A stretch of DNA of 64,000 nucleotides from Nitrobacter sp039808345. Lineage in GTDB: Bacteria > Pseudomonadota > Alphaproteobacteria > Rhizobiales > Xanthobacteraceae. The DNA is taken from contig NZ_CP181167.1 in assembly GCF_047824785.1 (NCBI RefSeq), positions 2,294,001 to 2,358,000 on the forward strand, written 5' to 3'. The notes beneath the pieces were generated by a model. The model was not told the DNA's origin. It searched no databases and worked only from the letters and a program-made list of their open reading frames with translations. The position numbers and the translations under genes were made by a program. The first letter of the stretch is position 1, and every line of letters starts with the position of its first letter. This document shows positions 1 through 10,364 of this stretch, piece by piece.

Positions 1-355
1 CTTCCCTTCGCCCGAGCACCGACTTCGTCCAGACCGTTCATGTAATGAAGGCCGGACAGCCAACGATGGTTTCCAACTCGGGAGCGTCACTGGTGAGATG
101 ATCCTGATTCGAGCGGGATCATCTACTATAAGCTTTTGATTTATTTGATCTTATAACGCATGTAGCCATACATGTTGGAGCCGGCTTTTGGCCGGGCTTT
201 TCCAGCGCAACAGCGATCGCAATTGCAATGCCTCGCGCAAGCCAGCTGACCAGATGCCTTGCTTGAAGGTCGCCACGCCGCGCCACTACGCTACGCCCAT
301 CAGGACGAAAGCGGCAAACAACGAGGGGGTGTCGGAATAAGGAAAGATCGAGCAT
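1..355. other. Left-edge stretch with no supported gene
   Basis: I find no convincing gene here. One minus-strand open frame (119-355) lacks family similarity and a clear ribosome-binding site. The sequence around 181-201 holds a GCCGGC/GCCCGGC-type inverted repeat followed by T residues, which could be a weak terminator, but I do not call it. Confidence 0.4.
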
Positions 356-598
356 TCAGCCAGCGCGATCATCATCGCGTGTAAGTCGGACAGCGATAAA
401 CTGGATTACCGGCGCGGCGAACAAAACCGCGGGCAGCATGATCGCCCAGGACACGATCCAGGAAATCAGCCAGTTGTACAGGAACCGCCCACTTCCCCAG
501 AGGGAGATACTTGCGATCGCGGCGGCGATAAAGCTCGTGAGGCCGGCCTGAATAACCCCAAAGACGAAATGGCTATATCGCCGCGGGATTCCCAGCAT
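356..598 (-). CDS. DUF2798 family small membrane protein
   Basis: An 80-residue inner-membrane protein of the DUF2798 type. The N-terminus (residues 5-10, RRYSHF) is the family signature, followed by two hydrophobic segments at about residues 10-32 and 42-65 and a short charged tail. The function of the family is unknown. A GGAGG ribosome-binding site lies about 8 bases before the ATG at 598. A 36-codon frame ends only two bases upstream, so the two may be cotranscribed. Family assignment is from the two-helix pattern and the RRY.HF start; no active-site residues are known. Confidence 0.75.
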   Translation of the reverse strand: MLGIPRRYSHFVFGVIQAGLTSFIAAAIASISLWGSGRFLYNWLISWIVSWAIMLPAVLFAAPVIQFIAVRLTRDDDRAG

Positions 599-600
599 TT

Positions 601-711
601 TTAGCCTCCAAGCACGGCCTGTTCCGGCTCATCCGCCATATCCAGCGCGCGAGGCGGCTTGCTGTTGAGCATTTCGCGCGCATAGCGTTCCACCGCATCG
701 TTCCCGCCCAT
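601..711 (-). CDS. Possible 36-residue protein upstream of DUF2798
   Basis: A short frame (M-G-G-N-D-A-V-E-R-Y... ending E-Q-A-V-L-G-G, TAA) stops two bases before the start of the DUF2798 gene, a spacing typical of coupled genes. The upstream ribosome-binding site is weak and I recognise no family. It may be a genuine small acidic protein or the 3' remnant of a longer gene, since the same frame may extend upstream. Low certainty. Confidence 0.35.
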   Translation of the reverse strand: MGGNDAVERYAREMLNSKPPRALDMADEPEQAVLGG

Positions 712-852
712 CGCGCGACGGCAATCAGAACTCGAACCTTAAGTCGAATCGCTCCCAATTTTCAAAGAGTTCACCGGAAACTGAAGGGAGACGACAAGCC
801 TGTGAAACGGGAGGCCTATGAAACGGGACGCCTGTGAAACCAGCCCGGAAAC

Positions 853-929
853 TGGCGCGAGAGACGGGACTCGAACCCGCGGCCTCCGCCGTGACAGGGC
901 GGCGCTCTAACCAACTGAGCTACTCCCGC
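853..929 (-). tRNA. tRNA-Asp (GTC)
   Basis: On the minus strand the sequence folds as a full cloverleaf: acceptor GCGGGAG/CTCTCGC with one G-U pair, D-arm AGCTCAGTTGGTTAGAGC, anticodon loop containing GTC, T-loop GGTTCGAGTCC and an encoded CCA (complement of 853-855). The anticodon reads GAC/GAU, so aspartate. It is 77 nt including CCA. Confidence 0.96.
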
Positions 930-1146
930 GGATGCCGTGTATCCGCAATAGAGGAGAGGGCTTAAAGGCGAGACCTTTCCAAGTCAAGGCGGTTGCGGAT
1001 CTCGTTAATTGGCAGGTCTTTCTGAGGGGCCGATTTAAGAAATACGCTATTTGCAGGCGAAACCGCGAGGTCGGCACCTCCCCGAATCAAACGCGGGCTG
1101 ATACGCCTTGCTTTCCGCAAATGGCAAAGACGAGGAGAGCCATATC

Positions 1147-1446
1147 ATGGCGAAGAAGGCAGCGACCCCGAGCACCGTGACACTGAAGCATCTCGCGGCG
1201 GCCCTGGCCGAGGACCATGAATTGTCGAAGAAGGCCGCCGAGGCGATCCTGAGCGACATGGTCACGCGCATCACCAAGCATCTCAAGAAGGGTGACCGCA
1301 TCCGCATTGTCGGCCTCGGCATTCTCCAGGTCCGTAAACGCGCCGCCCGCAAGGGGCGTAATCCGGCCACCGGTGAGGAAATTCAGATCAAAGCCTCCAA
1401 GAAGGTCGCGTTCCGGGCCGCCAAAGAGCTCAAGGAAGCCATCTGA
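1147..1446 (+). CDS. HU-family DNA-binding protein
   Basis: A 99-residue HU/IHF-type nucleoid protein. The N-terminal helical part (about residues 10-45) is followed by the beta-arm segment with G-D-R-I-R-I-V-G-L-G at about 55-64 and the family signature R-K-G-R-N-P-A-T-G-E at about 73-82, the arm that wraps the minor groove. It ends with a basic helix. The start at 1147 (M-A-K-K) is chosen over an upstream in-frame ATG at 1108 because a GAGGAGAG ribosome-binding site sits directly before it and because HU proteins are about 90-100 residues. In many rhizobia hupB lies behind lon; here lon is followed by tRNA-Val, so this is a separately located copy. It carries a lysine/alanine-rich N-terminus. 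Confidence 0.93.
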   Translation: MAKKAATPSTVTLKHLAAALAEDHELSKKAAEAILSDMVTRITKHLKKGDRIRIVGLGILQVRKRAARKGRNPATGEEIQIKASKKVAFRAAKELKEAI

Positions 1447-1574
1447 CCAAAATGCCGGGTCTCCGTTCAATCGCTGGAGGATTGGCCCGCATTAACCCGA
1501 TCGCCAACGCAAGGCCGGGGTCACTCACCGGGTGAGTTTGATTCCCTGCTTTACTGTCCTGCCCTGGATTTCCA

Positions 1575-2828
1575 ATGGCCGCTCCCCTGACGTTCAACTA
1601 CACGGTAACGGAGCGCTTCCTTCGTTATGTCGCCATTGATACGCAGTCTGATCCGGCGTCTTCGAGTTATCCGTCCACCGAAAAGCAGAAGGATCTCGGG
1701 CGCCTGCTGGTGAGCGAGTTGCAGGAACTAGGCATCGCGGATGCCCATCTCGATCCGCACGGCTACGTGTACGCAACGCTTCCGGCGAACAGCTCAAAGC
1801 CGGTTCCGGTTATCTGCTTCTGTTCGCATATGGACACCTCGCCGGACTGTTCAGGCGCAAACGTCAAACCGCAGATCATCCGGAACTATCGCGGCGGCGA
1901 CATCCCTCTCCGCGGCGATCCGTCGCAGATCATTCGCGCAGCGGATCATCCGGCGCTGGCTGATCAGGTCGGCAATGACATCATCACGTCGGACGGCACC
2001 ACGCTGCTCGGCGCCGACAACAAAGCCGGCGTCGCGGAAATCATGGATGCGATCCACGTCCTGCTCGCCAATCCGGAGATCAGGCATGGCGCGATCAAAA
2101 TCCTGTTCACGCCCGATGAGGAAATCGGACGCGGCGTCGATAAAGTCGACCTGAAAAAACTCGGCGCGGACTTCGCCTACACGATCGACGGCGAGACCGC
2201 GGGTCATATCGAGGACGAGACGTTCTCGGCCGATGCCGCGCTTATTACCATCAAGGGAGTCAGCACCCATCCCGGATTCGCCCGGGGAAAAATGGAACAT
2301 GCGATCAAGATCGCATCCCGCATCGTGGAGCGGCTTCCGAAAGATTCCTGCTCGCCCGAGACCACTGAAGGTCGCGAAGGTTTTCTGCATCCGACCGACA
2401 TCAGCGGCACGCTCGAGAGCGCGACGCTGAGCCTCATCGTGCGCGATTTCACGGAAACGGGCCTGACCAAGAAAAAGATGCTGCTGGAGGAGATCATCCG
2501 CGATGTCATGACGGATTTCCCGCATTCGACCTGTCGGCTGGAGATTCAGCCGCAGTATCGCAACATGAAAGAAGTTGTGGACCGTCACCCCGAGGTCATC
2601 GACCACGCGATGGATGCAATCCGCCACGCCGGTCTGACGCCGGTCAAAGGCAGCATTCGCGGCGGCACGGACGGCTCGCGGCTGTCATTCATGGGACTAC
2701 CCTGCCCCAACATCTTCGCCGGCGAACACGCCTTCCACTCACGCACGGAGTGGGTCAGCGTGCAGGACATGGAAGCTGCCGTGCGAACCATCGTGCACCT
2801 CGCCGCGGTCTGGGAAGAACGCGCCTGA
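1575..2828 (+). CDS. pepT: Peptidase T (tripeptide aminopeptidase)
   Basis: A cytosolic M20-family dizinc aminopeptidase that removes the N-terminal residue of tripeptides. 417 residues, the usual PepT length. Metal and catalytic motifs are visible in order: C-S-H-M-D-T (about residues 83-88; His and Asp), D-G-T-T-L-L-G-A-D-N-K-A-G (about 140-152; bridging Asp), T-P-D-E-E-I-G (about 179-185; general base Glu pair), D-G-E and the terminal E-H-A-F-H-S (about 385-390; last metal His). The dimerisation domain with G-V-S-T-H-P-G lies between. Start ATG at 1575 follows the short leader after the HU gene. Monocistronic as far as visible. Confidence 0.95.
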   Translation: MAAPLTFNYTVTERFLRYVAIDTQSDPASSSYPSTEKQKDLGRLLVSELQELGIADAHLDPHGYVYATLPANSSKPVPVICFCSHMDTSPDCSGANVKPQIIRNYRGGDIPLRGDPSQIIRAADHPALADQVGNDIITSDGTTLLGADNKAGVAEIMDAIHVLLANPEIRHGAIKILFTPDEEIGRGVDKVDLKKLGADFAYTIDGETAGHIEDETFSADAALITIKGVSTHPGFARGKMEHAIKIASRIVERLPKDSCSPETTEGREGFLHPTDISGTLESATLSLIVRDFTETGLTKKKMLLEEIIRDVMTDFPHSTCRLEIQPQYRNMKEVVDRHPEVIDHAMDAIRHAGLTPVKGSIRGGTDGSRLSFMGLPCPNIFAGEHAFHSRTEWVSVQDMEAAVRTIVHLAAVWEERA

Positions 2829-2889
2829 AGGTGCGGGTATCGAAGCAACGGCAGACCCTGACGGCGCAGACATGCTTGGGCTCGAAATG

Positions 2890-3692
2890 CTACAACGTAA
2901 GCATCGTGTTGCTCCTCGTCGTCCCGGCGACCACGTACCCGCACTCCAGCATCAACGAGAGGCAATCCGTCGACCATTCCGGGCGCGACAAGTGTTCGAT
3001 AACGACGGCTTGAGGCCACATCGATCGCGGCGCATTCTTGAAAAACCCGACCAGAACCCGGTCTTCGTAACCTTCAACGTCGATCTTCAGCGCATGGACA
3101 TGCCGGATGCCTGCACTCTCCAGAGCCTGCCGCAACTGAACCGAGCGCACCGTGATCGCATCCCTCGACGCGCCGGCGCTGACCACGTGGCTGCCCCGAG
3201 ATTCCTGCCATCCGTCGCGAGCAGCAAGTCCCCCTCGCCATCTCCCGCCGCCGCCTGCATCAAATGGACATTGCGGGATCTGGATGCTTCGCGGTTGAAG
3301 GCCAGTCTCTCATAGGCGAGCGGATGGGGCTCTATGGCGAGAACGACCCCTTCAGCGCCGACGTGCCGCGCCATCGCCAGCGCATAGGTCCCGACGTTGG
3401 CTCCGACATCGACGAAGCATCCGCCAACCGGGGTGTGCTTGCGTAAGAACTGCAACTCCTCGAGGTTATAATCGGGATTCAGCAGAGCACCGCGCTCCGT
3501 GCCGCTGTACTGATGATGGAACCTGAAAGACGCTCCCTGATAGGTCTCGTCGATCGGTCCGGACCGGAGCAGATCGAGAAGCCGCGACATCGCGGGACGA
3601 AATGCGCCCCGCCTGAGGCGCGAGCCTCTAACGACATGGAGAAGTTTTTTCTGCGCCCAGTTGGGTGCGAATGAACCGAACGATTTATCCAT
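2890..3692 (-). pseudogene. FkbM-family methyltransferase, frameshifted
   Basis: Two overlapping minus-strand frames together make one FkbM-type SAM-dependent O-methyltransferase. The first part (from ATG at 3692) has the SAM-binding motif F-V-D-V-G-A-N-V-G-T-Y-A and the acidic I-E-P-H-P motif. Near 3190 the homology leaves this frame (G-A-A-T-W...) and continues in the other as H-V-V-S-A-G-A-S-R, then the FkbM hallmark K-I-D-V-E-G-Y-E and the end I-E-H-L... to the stop at 2890. One missing base in the run GGGGCAGCC explains the break. Either a recent pseudogene or a sequencing error. FkbM enzymes methylate sugars or secondary metabolites; the substrate here is unknown. Confidence 0.8.
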
Positions 3693-3858
3693 ATCACTTA
3701 TCCCGGCATGACCTCAGCAATCTCTGAAGACTCCGATCGCGAGCAAGAGATCGCATGTCCGGATGCCGCGCGGTCATCATGGGATAGGACCGCGGGAACA
3801 TCATTAATCTTTCCTAAATTCCGGCTGATATGATCCTCGAATCATCGAGGATTCAAGA

Positions 3859-4170
3859 ATGCTACGCACGATTTCGCTTGCGGCCATCGGAGTCGCCATG
3901 ATGGGAGCGACGGGATCAGCCGCCGACCTTCCGGCGCATAGCCGCATCGGAAAAATCTTCGCGGAACCGGCACCTCCACCGGTCCGCGTCGCGCAGGAGA
4001 AAGATTATCCCGAAAGCGTGCTCTACCGTTTTCGGATTCCACCGCCGGTACCGGGCTATTACGGAAGACCAAACGACTTCTACTATCGCCCGTACTATGA
4101 GGAACGGCCGGTGATCTCGCTCTATTTCGACCGATTGCCCTATGCTTGCGGCTTGTATGGCTATTGCTAG
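3859..4170 (+). CDS. Small secreted proline/tyrosine-rich protein
   Basis: 103 residues with a clear Sec signal peptide (hydrophobic residues 5-20, likely cleavage after G-S-A-A). The mature part is rich in Pro and Tyr, for instance P-P-P-V-P-G-Y-Y-G-R and F-Y-Y-R-P-Y-Y, and ends with two cysteines around C-G-L-Y-G-Y-C that could form a disulphide. Such short periplasmic or surface proteins are common in Bradyrhizobiaceae but have no assigned function. Start chosen at 3859 because the signal peptide begins there. Followed directly by a copy of the intergenic repeat. Confidence 0.65.
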   Translation: MLRTISLAAIGVAMMGATGSAADLPAHSRIGKIFAEPAPPPVRVAQEKDYPESVLYRFRIPPPVPGYYGRPNDFYYRPYYEERPVISLYFDRLPYACGLYGYC

Positions 4171-4171
4171 G

Positions 4172-4273
4172 GCATTATCGCTTCTGATTGAATCAGAAGC
4201 GAGGCTCTATGATATTGATTTGACGCGTTTTCTTCACGCGAACCGGATTCCACTTCGCTCGAAAACGCTATAG
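4172..4273 (+). repeat. Intergenic repeat family A, reference copy
   Basis: About 100 bp built from two parts: a hairpin CGCTTCTGATTG/AATCAGAAGCG followed by GGCTCTATGATATTGATTT, then the conserved block GACGCGTTTTCTTCACGCGA, ACCGG and TTCGCTCGAAAACGCTATAG. At least twelve full or partial copies occur between genes in this window in both orientations, never inside a gene. Confidence 0.9.
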
Positions 4274-4323
4274 GGCATCATTCGAAAAGGCCCAACCAGT
4301 GCCGGTAAAACAATGCGCCGCGA

Positions 4324-5181
4324 TCACAGGTTACGCGCGGTCACGATCCAGATCGATGCCGGAAGCACCACCGTCTGCTCCCGGACGAACGGAGCAAGAG
4401 CTTCCCGGATCGAGTTCTCCGCAGCAGCGATGACTTCAACAGGCTGCCCGTCAAGCGCGCGGCTGGCGGGACCGATCTGAAGCGCGGACTTGACCGCGGC
4501 ATCCAGTCCGCCGCCCACCGAGATGTCCAGCGCAAGCTCGCAGGCTTCCATCTTCACTTCGGAGAAGCCGGCCTGGCCGAGAATGCGATGAACACGCTCT
4601 TCGGACGCGAACGAGAAGGGTCCGGGATCTTCCGGCCCGAGGTCCGGCAGCTTCGTAACATGCTTGTAGGCAGCCTGGAGCGGCGCCATCAGCCAGGGAT
4701 TGAGGCGAGGTTCCCGCCAGCAAATGAATGCCAGGCGGCCGAGGGGCCGCAGCGCCTTGCGCAGGTTGGCGAACGCTGAGGCTGGTTCGGCGAAAAACAT
4801 GACGCCAAACCGCGAGGCGATCAAATCGAACCGCGCCGGCCGGAACGGGTACTCGGCGGCATCGGCCAGCCGAAACTCCATCCGGCCCGCCTGCGGCGTG
4901 ATCTGCCTTGCCCGCTCCAGCATCGGCGCCGACACATCGACTCCCAGAACGTAGCCGGAAACACCGACTTGCTCGGCGAAGGCGCGCGTGGTCGCACCGC
5001 AGCCGCAGCCGACGTCCATGATGCGTTCGCCGGACATGGCCCTGGCCCGGTCCAGCAGAATCGTGGAGACCGGCTCCAGTAGCTCATCCTGCACACGCTG
5101 ACGATCAGCCCAGCGCTGGCCACCGGGTCCATTCCAGTAAGCGATCTGGTCCGCGTTCTGTGTCTCAGGAACCCCTGTCAT
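4324..5181 (-). CDS. Class I SAM-dependent methyltransferase
   Basis: A Rossmann-fold methyltransferase of about 285 residues. Motif I is I-M-D-V-G-C-G-C-G-A-T-T (about residues 52-63), the acidic Asp of the second strand is in V-L-G-V-D-V-S-A-P-M, and post-motifs A-D-A-A-E-Y-P-F and I-A-S-R-F-G-V-M-F-F follow, as in UbiE/Methyltransf_25-type enzymes. The substrate cannot be told. I chose the ATG at 5181 (M-T-G-V-P-E-T) with a GGGAGC ribosome-binding site; an in-frame GTG at 5217 is an alternative. No coupled neighbours. Confidence 0.8.
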   Translation of the reverse strand: MTGVPETQNADQIAYWNGPGGQRWADRQRVQDELLEPVSTILLDRARAMSGERIMDVGCGCGATTRAFAEQVGVSGYVLGVDVSAPMLERARQITPQAGRMEFRLADAAEYPFRPARFDLIASRFGVMFFAEPASAFANLRKALRPLGRLAFICWREPRLNPWLMAPLQAAYKHVTKLPDLGPEDPGPFSFASEERVHRILGQAGFSEVKMEACELALDISVGGGLDAAVKSALQIGPASRALDGQPVEVIAAAENSIREALAPFVREQTVVLPASIWIVTARNL

Positions 5182-5499
5182 CGCCGCTCCCACGAAATTC
5201 GGGCGATCGCCCTTCACAAAATCCGTGACTTAAGCCTGATTATGAAGATAACCACGTCATCCGTAGCGTTTTTCAAGCGCAGCATGTCCTCGGGACCAGC
5301 CCGGAGCAAAACGGGACCATAACCTATCACACCCGGTCAGTCGGGGATATTCCGTGATGTGGCCACGTGAAGTCCGGCTGGCGGGTTAAAGCAACGGCTG
5401 GACCGAGAATTCGGATCACGTAAAAAGCAGGGGCTTGCATCTGGCATACGCGACAGAAGCGAGATTGCCCGCGGTTCGCACCTGAATGGAGGAGACGAG
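5182..5499. other. Intergenic region with a degraded repeat
   Basis: No gene seen. Around 5262-5325 the sequence (tagcgtttttcaagcgcag, catgtcctcggg and onward) resembles the end of a family A repeat that has lost its other half. The rest has no recognisable structure. Confidence 0.4.
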
Positions 5500-5718
5500 A
5501 TGGCGGATGAGGAAGACAAGACGATCGTCGAGCAAGGCCCATCGATCGGCGAATACCGCCGGGAGTCGATTCCGGAATACATCATCGATTCGAGCGGCGC
5601 CCGTTTTGAGTTTGATCGCATCGCTCTTGAAGGCGATGGCGGGCTCGAACCATCGCAACTGGCCCGCAATGAATGCCTTATCGCACCCGGTCTGATCTAT
5701 CGCAGAGCTTCGTCATGA
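5500..5718 (+). CDS. Small acidic hypothetical protein
   Basis: 72 residues, N-terminally acidic (M-A-D-E-E-D-K), without signal peptide or membrane segment. I recognise no family. The frame is supported by a strong TGGAGGAGACGAG ribosome-binding site immediately before the ATG, which favours this frame over an overlapping one starting at 5486. It stands alone between a methyltransferase and a repeat. Confidence 0.55.
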   Translation: MADEEDKTIVEQGPSIGEYRRESIPEYIIDSSGARFEFDRIALEGDGGLEPSQLARNECLIAPGLIYRRASS

Positions 5719-5731
5719 TCGATGCGAGTAT

Positions 5732-5862
5732 ATAGCGTTTTCGAGCGAAGCATGTCCTCGGGCTTGACCCGAGGATGGACACCGGTTCGCGTGAAGAAAA
5801 CGCGTCAAATCAATATCATAGAGCTTCGCTTCTAATTCAATCAGAAGCGATAATGCTCTAGG
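5732..5862 (-). repeat. Intergenic repeat family A, long form
   Basis: Inverted copy beginning tatagcgttttcgagcgaag and ending with the hairpin cgcttctaattcaatcagaag. Unlike the copy at 4172 it has the extra internal hairpin module catgtcctcgggcttgaccc with its complement gaggatgg, inserted between the TTCGCTCG block and ACCGG. Confidence 0.85.
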
Positions 5863-5978
5863 CAACGCGTCTGCGGCCTCCGGCTTGCATCGGGATCGAC
5901 GGGCGAGCCGCATCCGATAGGCGGCGGTACGACAGCAGCTTGCATGCAGGGATGCGTCGGGGCTAAACAAGGAGCCGA

Positions 5979-6055
5979 GGGCGGCTAGCTCAGCTGGTTA
6001 GAGCATCTCGTTTACACCGAGAGGGTCGGGAGTTCGAATCTCTCGCCGCCTACCA
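5979..6055 (+). tRNA. tRNA-Val (TAC)
   Basis: Complete cloverleaf: acceptor GGGCGGC/GCCGCCT (first pair G-U), D-arm TAGCTCAGCTGGTTAGAGCA, anticodon stem CTCG with loop TTTACAC giving anticodon TAC, T-arm GGGAGTTCGAATCTC and encoded CCA at 6053-6055. It lies downstream of, and convergent with, lon. Confidence 0.96.
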
Positions 6056-6061
6056 ATTACT

Positions 6062-6163
6062 TAGAGTCTTTCCGCTTCTGATAGAGTCAGACGCGGACTC
6101 TATGATTATGTTTTGACGCGTTTTCTTCACGCGAACCGGATCTCGCTTCGCTAGAAAACGCTC
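6062..6163 (+). repeat. Intergenic repeat family A, short form
   Basis: Diverged copy: hairpin ccgcttctgatagagtcag, then ttgacgcgttttcttcacgc and gcttcgctagaaaacgct. It begins within ten bases of the 3' end of tRNA-Val. Confidence 0.8.
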
Positions 6164-6302
6164 CAGCTGTTGTTGATTCGGCTCCCTGACAGTTTTGCCG
6201 GGCTTTCCTGCCTCGGGGCGCTCCAATAAAGCGCGCCGCCCATGCACCCCTTCCCTATTCATGCCCCCCTGGGGCGGGCACAGTCGCATCAAACCATAAC
6301 AT

Positions 6303-6333
6303 AAAAAACGGCGCCCTCCAGGGGCGCCGTTTC
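6303..6333 (-). terminator. Rho-independent terminator of lon
   Basis: Read on the minus strand: a perfect 9-bp GC stem ACGGCGCCC/GGGCGCCGT with a four-base loop TGGA followed by six T residues. It lies 22 bases behind the lon stop codon. Confidence 0.9.
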
Positions 6334-6354
6334 ATCAATCATGGTCCATGACGT

Positions 6355-8781
6355 TCAGTGAGCGGTCAGGCCCCCGGCCGCCTCGTCAGCGGCATCGGGG
6401 TTGACCGGGAGCTTGGTATCCTCCTCCCAGACGATCGGCTTGGGCTGCCGCACCAACGCGTTGGCGATCACCTCGTCCATCCGGGCGACCGGAATGATCT
6501 CCAGCCCGCCTTTGATGGCTTCGGAGATCTCCGTGAGGTCCTTGGCGTTCTCGTCCGGTATGAGCACCGTCTTGATGCCGCCTCGCGCCGCCGCCAGCAA
6601 CTTCTCCTTGAGGCCGCCGATCGGCAACACCCGGCCCCGCAGCGTGATCTCGCCCGTCATCGCGATGTCGCGCCGGATCGGAATTCCGGTCAGCACCGAC
6701 ACGATCGTCGTCGCCATCGCAACACCGGCCGACGGACCATCCTTCGGGGTCGCCCCCTCGGGAACGTGAACGTGGATATCGCGCCGCTCGAACAGCGGCG
6801 GCTCGATCCCGAAGGTGATCGCGCGCGAGCGGACGTAGGAAGCCGCCGCCGAGATCGATTCCTTCATCACATCGCGCAGGTTGCCGGTCACGGTCATGCG
6901 TCCCTTGCCGGGCATCATCACGCTTTCGATCGTCAGCAACTCGCCGCCGACGTCAGTCCATGCCAGACCGGTCACGACGCCGACCTGATCGTCGGTTTCG
7001 ATTTCACCGAAGCGATACTTCGGCACTCCGAGGAAGTCCTCGACGACCTGCTCCGTCACTTCGACCGACTTCTTCTTCGAGAGCATCAACTCCTTCACCG
7101 CCTTGCGGGCGAGTGTGGACAGTTCACGCTCCAGATTGCGCACGCCCGCTTCGCGGGTGTAGCGGCGAATGATCAGCAGAAGCGCCTCGTCATTGATCGA
7201 CCATTCCTTCGAATCCAGACCGTGCTTGCTGAGCGCGTTCGGAATGAGGTGCTTGCGAGCGATCTCGACCTTCTCGTTCTCCGTGTAGCCGGCGATCCGG
7301 ATGATCTCCATGCGGTCCATCAACGGACCGGGAATATTCAGCGTATTCGCGGTCGTGAGGAACATCACGTTGGAGAGATCGTAATCGACCTCCAGGTAGT
7401 GGTCGTTGAACGTCGAGTTCTGCTCGGGGTCGAGGACCTCAAGCAGCGCCGACGACGGATCGCCACGGAAATCCGCGCCCATCTTGTCGATCTCGTCCAG
7501 CAGGAACAGCGGATTCGAGGTCTTGGCCTTGCGCATCGACTGGATGATCTTGCCGGGCATCGAGCCGATATAGGTCCGGCGGTGACCACGGATCTCCGCC
7601 TCGTCGCGCACGCCGCCAAGCGAGACGCGCACGAATTCGCGGCCCGTCGCCCGCGCGATCGACTTCCCGAGCGAGGTCTTGCCGACGCCAGGCGGGCCGA
7701 CAAGGCACAGGATCGGTCCGGTCAGCTTGTTGGCGCGCGACTGCACCGCCAGATACTCGACGATGCGATCCTTGACCTTCTCAAGCCCGTAGTGATCGGC
7801 GTCCAGCACCTCCTGGGCGGCGTTGAGATCCTTCTTCACCTTGGACTTCTTCGCCCACGGAATCGACAGCAGCCAATCGAGATAGTTGCGCACCACCGTG
7901 GCTTCGGCGGACATCGGAGACATCTGCCGCAGCTTCTTCAGTTCGTGCTGGGCTTTCTCGCGAGCCTCCTTCGAGAGCTTGGTCTTGGCGATCTTCTCTT
8001 CGAGGTCGGCGAGTTCGTCGCGGCCCTCGTCGTCGCCGAGTTCCTTCTGGATCGCCTTCATCTGCTCGTTGAGGTAGTACTCGCGCTGGGTCTTCTCCAT
8101 CTGGCGCTTGACCCGCGAGCGAATGCGCTTCTCGACCTGCAGGACGGAGATCTCGCTCTCCATCAGACCAAGCACCTTTTCCAGACGCGCGGTGACCGAC
8201 AGCGTCTCAAGGATGCCCTGACGATCCGCGATCTTGGCGGCGAGGTGCGACGCGACGGTATCGCCGAGCTTGGCGAAATCCGTGATCGCCTGCACGACGC
8301 CCACCACTTCGGGCGAGATCTTCTTGTTCAGCTTCACGTAGCTTTCGAAATCCGACACGACCGAACGCGACAGCGCTTCGGCTTCGACGCTGTTGGTGTC
8401 GGTATCAGCCAGCGCGACCGCTGTTGCCTCGTAGTAGTCGGCGCGGTCGGAATAGGCCTCCACGCGCGCGCGCTCAAGACCTTCCACCAGCACCTTCACC
8501 GTGCCGTCGGGCAGCTTCAGCAGTTGCAGCACGCTGGCGAGCGTTCCGATTGTATAGATTGAATCTGGCGCGGGATCATCGTCCGACGCATTCTTCTGCG
8601 TCGCGAGCATGATGAGCCCATCGTTCTTCATCACCTCTTCCAGCGCCCTGATCGATTTCTCGCGGCCTACGAACAGCGGCACGATCATGTGCGGGAAGAC
8701 AACGATGTCGCGAAGCGGAAGCACGGGATAGGCATGGATTTCGCCGTGGACTATAGCTGGCCGGGGTTTTGAGGCGGTCAT
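6355..8781 (-). CDS. lon: Lon ATP-dependent protease
   Basis: AAA+ serine protease that degrades misfolded and regulatory proteins in the cytosol. About 808 residues. Order: N-terminal substrate domain with Y-P-V-L-P-L-R-D-I-V-V-F-P; AAA+ module with Walker A G-P-P-G-V-G-K-T and Walker B L-L-D-E-I-D-K; C-terminal protease with catalytic Ser in K-D-G-P-S-A-G-V and catalytic Lys in G-G-L-K-E-K. The start at 8781 (M-T-A-S-K-P) is preferred because AAGGAA lies 8 bases upstream and the length fits the family; the frame stays open 45 codons further up. It is the last gene of the tig-clpP-clpX-lon order but has its own 308-bp leader. Confidence 0.97.
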   Translation of the reverse strand: MTASKPRPAIVHGEIHAYPVLPLRDIVVFPHMIVPLFVGREKSIRALEEVMKNDGLIMLATQKNASDDDPAPDSIYTIGTLASVLQLLKLPDGTVKVLVEGLERARVEAYSDRADYYEATAVALADTDTNSVEAEALSRSVVSDFESYVKLNKKISPEVVGVVQAITDFAKLGDTVASHLAAKIADRQGILETLSVTARLEKVLGLMESEISVLQVEKRIRSRVKRQMEKTQREYYLNEQMKAIQKELGDDEGRDELADLEEKIAKTKLSKEAREKAQHELKKLRQMSPMSAEATVVRNYLDWLLSIPWAKKSKVKKDLNAAQEVLDADHYGLEKVKDRIVEYLAVQSRANKLTGPILCLVGPPGVGKTSLGKSIARATGREFVRVSLGGVRDEAEIRGHRRTYIGSMPGKIIQSMRKAKTSNPLFLLDEIDKMGADFRGDPSSALLEVLDPEQNSTFNDHYLEVDYDLSNVMFLTTANTLNIPGPLMDRMEIIRIAGYTENEKVEIARKHLIPNALSKHGLDSKEWSINDEALLLIIRRYTREAGVRNLERELSTLARKAVKELMLSKKKSVEVTEQVVEDFLGVPKYRFGEIETDDQVGVVTGLAWTDVGGELLTIESVMMPGKGRMTVTGNLRDVMKESISAAASYVRSRAITFGIEPPLFERRDIHVHVPEGATPKDGPSAGVAMATTIVSVLTGIPIRRDIAMTGEITLRGRVLPIGGLKEKLLAAARGGIKTVLIPDENAKDLTEISEAIKGGLEIIPVARMDEVIANALVRQPKPIVWEEDTKLPVNPDAADEAAGGLTAH

Positions 8782-9089
8782 AGCCTTGTTCCTTTTGTTG
8801 CGCCCCCCTGTTCGCAGCCGCATATCATGCGCAACCGCCACAAGGTGCCGAGTTTCCTGAGAAGAATGGGCCCTTGCGAACCGAGGCCTCACCTGCCCGA
8901 GGTCGTGAGCGGCCAACGCATTGCGTCGCCGCCGACAGCATTAGGTGGCCATCCACCGCCGACGTGTCAAGTGAAGGAAATCAGCGGCTTGTAAGCCGGC
9001 AGAGACCGCCCGCCGGTAAAGCATAACGAACTCGCGGTTAACCCCACCCGCGAGTCGAACCGGCGGTAGACTGCGCCAAAATGTCCTGA
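8782..9089. other. Intergenic region between clpX and lon
   Basis: 308 bp, presumably holding the lon promoter. I see no repeat of family A here and no clear heat-shock type -35/-10 pair that I would commit to. The lon-proximal 130 bases are open in the lon frame but lack family similarity. Confidence 0.4.

Positions 9090-10364
<1,275 letters not shown>

Noticed and set aside
119..355. 78-codon minus-strand ORF
   Set aside because: No ribosome-binding site, no similarity, composition typical of noise.
1518..1545. Terminator after the HU gene
   Set aside because: CTCACCGGGTGAG is a possible stem but is too short, with only three T residues after it.
4172..4273. Family A repeat as a CRISPR repeat or transposon
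   Set aside because: Copies are dispersed, not in arrays with spacers, and carry no gene; no cas genes are present.
6358..8562. 734-codon open frame opposite lon
   Set aside because: It is the antisense of lon in a GC-rich genome, with low-complexity His/Arg-rich translation; lon has all its motifs.
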